NCBI GenBank assembly: GCA_021771035.1
Contig: JAETPU010000002.1
Coordinates: forward strand, 186,001-250,000
Length of the DNA stretch: 64,000 nt
Reading direction: 5' to 3'
DNA from: Marvinbryantia formatexigens
GTDB taxonomy: Bacteria; Bacillota; Clostridia; Oscillospirales; Ruminococcaceae
Under the pieces are notes generated by a model, which searched no databases, was not told the origin of the DNA, and saw nothing but the letters and a program-made list of their open reading frames with translations. Positions 61,458 to 64,000 of the stretch are shown here, piece after piece (the stretch's first letter is position 1; each line of letters starts with the position of its first letter). Made by a program: the position numbers and the translations under genes.

Positions 61458-62458
61458 AACACGCCAATTTATCCTTTTTTGTCCCCCATGCGGGCTGTCC
61501 CCACCGGTGCAGCTTCTGCGATCAGCGCGCGATTTCCGGGAGTGTGTGCAGCGTCACCCCCCAGCAGGTGCGTTCGCAGTGTGAGAAGGCCCTGGAGCAT
61601 TGGAGAACCACCTCCCGCCGCGGGGAGATTGCCTTTTTCGGCGGCAGCTTCACCGCTATCCCCCGGGAGCAGATGCTCTCCCTTTTGGAAGCGGCGGCCC
61701 CCTTTGTGGATGGGGAAACGGTCACCGGCATCCGCTGCTCCACCCGTCCGGACTGTATCAGCCCGGACATTCTGGCGCTTCTGCGCAGCTACCGGGTGAC
61801 GGCGGTGGAACTGGGAGTGCAGAGCCTGGATAACCGGGTGCTCGTCGAAAATTCCCGGGGCCATACGGCAGAGGATGTCCGCAGTGCCAGCGCGCTTATC
61901 CGGGAGTTCGGGCTTGAGCTGGGGCACCAGATGATGCCGGGACTGCCGGGGGATTCCCCCCAGGAGGTCATGCAGACAGCCCGCGGGATAGCGCTGATGA
62001 AGCCTCAGACGGTGCGCATCTATCCCACTTTGGTATTAAGGGGGACCCAATTGGCCCAGTGGTACGCCCAGGGACGGTATGTACCCTTGAGCCTTGAAGA
62101 GACAGTGGAATTGGGCTCACGGCTCCTGGAATTTTTTGAAGGGCAGGGAATCCGGGTAATCCGCCTGGGGCTTCACGCCTCGGGAGAGGTGGAAGAAAAC
62201 CTGCTGGCAGGCCCCTATCATCCCGCCCTGCGGGAGCTGTGCGAATCCCGGCGGCTGTTTTACCGGATGAAGGCGGCGCTGCAGGAACTTCCCCAGGGAA
62301 ACTGGGAGGTGCTGGTGCCGCAGCGCCAGCTGTCCATGGCCATCGGGCAAAAACGGCAGAACATCGAGCGGCTGGGCGAGCTGGGGTATCGTGTGCAAAT
62401 CCGTGTGCAGGAATCCCCGGGCGCGGCAGACATTCAAATACGGCCCGCCGCAGGCTGA
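61454..62458 (+). CDS. radical SAM protein, Elp3-like, with KH-like C-terminus
   Basis: 334 residues, overlapping the rnc stop by 4 nt (ATGA). The N-terminus holds the radical SAM cluster C15-x3-C19-x2-C22 (GCPHRCSFC), then FFGGSFTAIP, ELGVQSLDNRVL, RGHTAEDV and LGHQMMPGLPGD, the order typical of Elp3-like and HemN-related radical SAM proteins. There is no acetyltransferase domain as in true Elp3. The last about 55 residues (SMAIGQKRQNIERLGELG and the strand after it) resemble the KH fold of NusA, suggesting RNA or DNA contact. In Firmicutes this family often sits between rnc and smc. Function is unknown; tRNA modification is one guess. Confidence 0.85.
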   Translation: MKHANLSFFVPHAGCPHRCSFCDQRAISGSVCSVTPQQVRSQCEKALEHWRTTSRRGEIAFFGGSFTAIPREQMLSLLEAAAPFVDGETVTGIRCSTRPDCISPDILALLRSYRVTAVELGVQSLDNRVLVENSRGHTAEDVRSASALIREFGLELGHQMMPGLPGDSPQEVMQTARGIALMKPQTVRIYPTLVLRGTQLAQWYAQGRYVPLSLEETVELGSRLLEFFEGQGIRVIRLGLHASGEVEENLLAGPYHPALRELCESRRLFYRMKAALQELPQGNWEVLVPQRQLSMAIGQKRQNIERLGELGYRVQIRVQESPGAADIQIRPAAG

Positions 62459-62551
62459 GGCGGGCAGACTCTGTTCATACAGACGCAAAATCCTCTCGTT
62501 CGCGGGGGCTTCGCGTGTGTGTGAAACTCCAAGAAACAGGAGGTATGGCGC

Positions 62552-64000
62552 GTGTTTTTAAAATCACTGGAGATCAGCGGCTTTAAGTCCTTTCCCGATA
62601 AAACCCGGCTGAGTTTCCCCCACGGCATCACTGCCGTTGTGGGCCCTAACGGCAGCGGGAAAAGCAACATCAGCGACGCCATCCGCTGGGTGCTGGGGGA
62701 ACAATCCACCAAAACGCTGCGTTCCGCAAAGATGGATGAGGTCATTTTCAGCGGGACGCCGGGGCGCCGGAGCATGGGCCGGGCCCGGGTGACCCTGGTG
62801 CTGGACAACACCGACCGAACCCTGCCAATTCAGGAGGACGAGGTGGCGGTGGAGCGCACGTTCTACCGGGACGGCGAGGGCGAATACCGTATCAACGGCG
62901 TGGGCGTGCGTCTGCGGGATGTGCATGAGCTGTTTATGGATACCGGCCTGGGCCGGGACGGCTACGCCTTAATCGGCCAGGGGCGAATCGGGCAGATTAT
63001 CAACCAGCGCTCTGAGGAACGCAGGGAAATTTTCGAGGAGGCCGCGGGCATCTCCAAATTCCGGTTCCGCAAGGAGGAGGCCGAAAAGCGCCTGAAATCC
63101 GCCCAGGAAAACCTATTGCGGCTGATGGATATTCTCAGCGAGCTGGAAGAACGCCTGGAACCCCTGCGGGTCCAGGCCCAGAAGGCCCAGCGCTTTTTAG
63201 AGCTCTCCGCCGAGAAAAAGGAGCTGGAAATTTCCCTGTGGGTGCACCAGCTGCACCAGATGGAGGAACATCTGCGCCAGATGCGCCACGAAAAGGACCG
63301 CATCGAGCAGCAAAAGGAGGAAGCCGCCGCCCAGCTGCAGCGGTGCGAGGCCGCTATGGAGGAAAATTTCACTGCCATGCAGCAGAATGCCGCCCAGGCG
63401 GAGAATTTGCGGGAGACCCTGGCCGGGGACGAGGCCTTTGTGTCGCAGTCCGGCGCCAGGCAGGCAGTTTTGGAGAATGAAGCGAGCCATAAGCGGGAGG
63501 CAATCCGGCGCCTGCAGGAGGAGCTGGCCCAGGGAGAGGCCGCGGTGCGGCAGCTGGACGCCAGGATGGAAGAACAATCCAAGCAGGTGTGCGCCCTGCA
63601 GGAAAAGGCGCAGGAGCTTTCCCGGCAGATGGGCTCTCTCCAGGAAAAAGAGGCGTCCCTGGGCGAGAGCGAGTCGCAGCTGCAAAAGCAGCTGCAGGAA
63701 CAGCAGCAGCAGCGCCAGGAACAGGAAAACGCCGCGGGCGCGGTACGGGTTGTGCTGGCCTCGGCTTCGGCAAAGCTGGAGGAGCTGCGCGAGCGTCTGG
63801 ACACCTTTGACGCCAGCGAACAGCAGCGGGGGCAAAAACGGGAGGCCCTGCTGGAGGAGCAGCGAGAGGCCCAGGCGCTCCTGGATCAGCTTGCCGGGGT
63901 GCTGGAGGGTTCGCAGAATGTGTTGCGGGGCCTTCAGATGAAACGGGAAAGCCGCCTTGGCTCCCTGGAAGAACTGCGCCGTACCCACGCCGGAATGGAA
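62552..64000 (+). CDS. smc: chromosome segregation protein SMC, N-terminal part (continues past the window)
   Basis: The frame is open to the right edge; 483 residues are visible of about 1190 expected. SMC is the ATPase arm of the condensin-like complex with ScpA and ScpB. The GTG at 62552 has AGGAGGT about 8 nt upstream; an ATG at 62545 is out of frame. The N-terminal ATPase half shows LEISGFKSFPDKT, Walker A VVGPNGSGKSN (about residues 29-39) and the Q-loop region GLGRDGYALIGQGRIGQIINQRSEERREIFEEAAGISKFR, given here only as landmarks. A Gln/Glu/Lys-rich coiled coil follows from about residue 165. rnc-radical SAM-smc is the usual Firmicute order. Confidence 0.96.
   Translation, partial: MFLKSLEISGFKSFPDKTRLSFPHGITAVVGPNGSGKSNISDAIRWVLGEQSTKTLRSAKMDEVIFSGTPGRRSMGRARVTLVLDNTDRTLPIQEDEVAVERTFYRDGEGEYRINGVGVRLRDVHELFMDTGLGRDGYALIGQGRIGQIINQRSEERREIFEEAAGISKFRFRKEEAEKRLKSAQENLLRLMDILSELEERLEPLRVQAQKAQRFLELSAEKKELEISLWVHQLHQMEEHLRQMRHEKDRIEQQKEEAAAQLQRCEAAMEENFTAMQQNAAQAENLRETLAGDEAFVSQSGARQAVLENEASHKREAIRRLQEELAQGEAAVRQLDARMEEQSKQVCALQEKAQELSRQMGSLQEKEASLGESESQLQKQLQEQQQQRQEQENAAGAVRVVLASASAKLEELRERLDTFDASEQQRGQKREALLEEQREAQALLDQLAGVLEGSQNVLRGLQMKRESRLGSLEELRRTHAGME

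Overview
The window looks like chromosome of a spore-forming, moderately GC-rich Firmicute of class Clostridia, probably the Oscillospiraceae or a close relative. This is an inference from gene content and protein style, not from a database match. The evidence is: the Firmicute order gdpP-rplI-dnaB, RNase J, an AbrB-type regulator, SpmA/SpmB, CotF-like proteins, AddAB, heavy use of GTG/TTG starts with AGGAGG-type ribosome binding sites, and a SAM-I riboswitch on metK. No tRNA, rRNA, CRISPR array, transposase, integrase or phage gene was recognised.

Layout. 0-12 kb: the end of a phosphohexomutase-like gene, then RNase J behind a consensus promoter and a leader of about 620 nt, then gdpP, rplI, dnaB, tilS, hpt and ftsH (all +). 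12-17 kb: a two-gene operon encoding a divergent type IIA topoisomerase (GyrB/ParE-like and GyrA/ParC-like). 17-22 kb: rpsO, then pnp behind a nested hairpin leader, then a CNNM/CorC-type membrane protein and a small membrane protein. 22-26.5 kb: two clusters of a repeated structured element flank a membrane-anchored protein gene, a two-gene ferritin-like/CotF spore cassette and a large membrane protein. 26.7-33.7 kb: addB-addA. 34-39 kb: accessory genes (a frameshifted XRE membrane regulator, a DUF2974 alpha/beta-hydrolase, an AT-rich DinB-like gene, a MerR regulator with a MerR-type promoter). 39-43.9 kb (-): asparaginase, a two-gene TSUP transporter, metK with its riboswitch, a GNAT acetyltransferase and an AbrB-like regulator. 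44-47 kb (+): spmA-spmB, an M24 peptidase and a ferredoxin-nitroreductase. 47-51 kb (-): a heterodimeric ABC exporter. 51.5-64 kb (+): infC-rpmI-rplT, a TrmH-type methyltransferase, dprA, topA, trmFO, plsX, rnc, a radical SAM protein, and smc running off the end.

Most of the window is housekeeping: RNA decay (rnj, pnp, rnc), translation (rpsO, rplI, infC, rpmI, rplT, tilS, trmFO), replication and chromosome maintenance (dnaB, topA, the extra type II topoisomerase, smc, addAB, dprA), plus c-di-AMP turnover and SAM synthesis. Several genes show readable regulation: the SAM-I riboswitch, the infC leader terminator with an AUU start, the pnp leader hairpin, and a 19-nt-spacer palindromic promoter upstream of the MerR gene.

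The most unusual feature is the repeat family at 21951-22450 and 26101-26520. Eight promoter-like extended -10 elements are each followed, in most units, by a set of hairpins whose sequences change while pairing is kept. Unit length varies by an 18-nt submotif present in 0, 1, 2 or 3 copies. I do not recognise this family.
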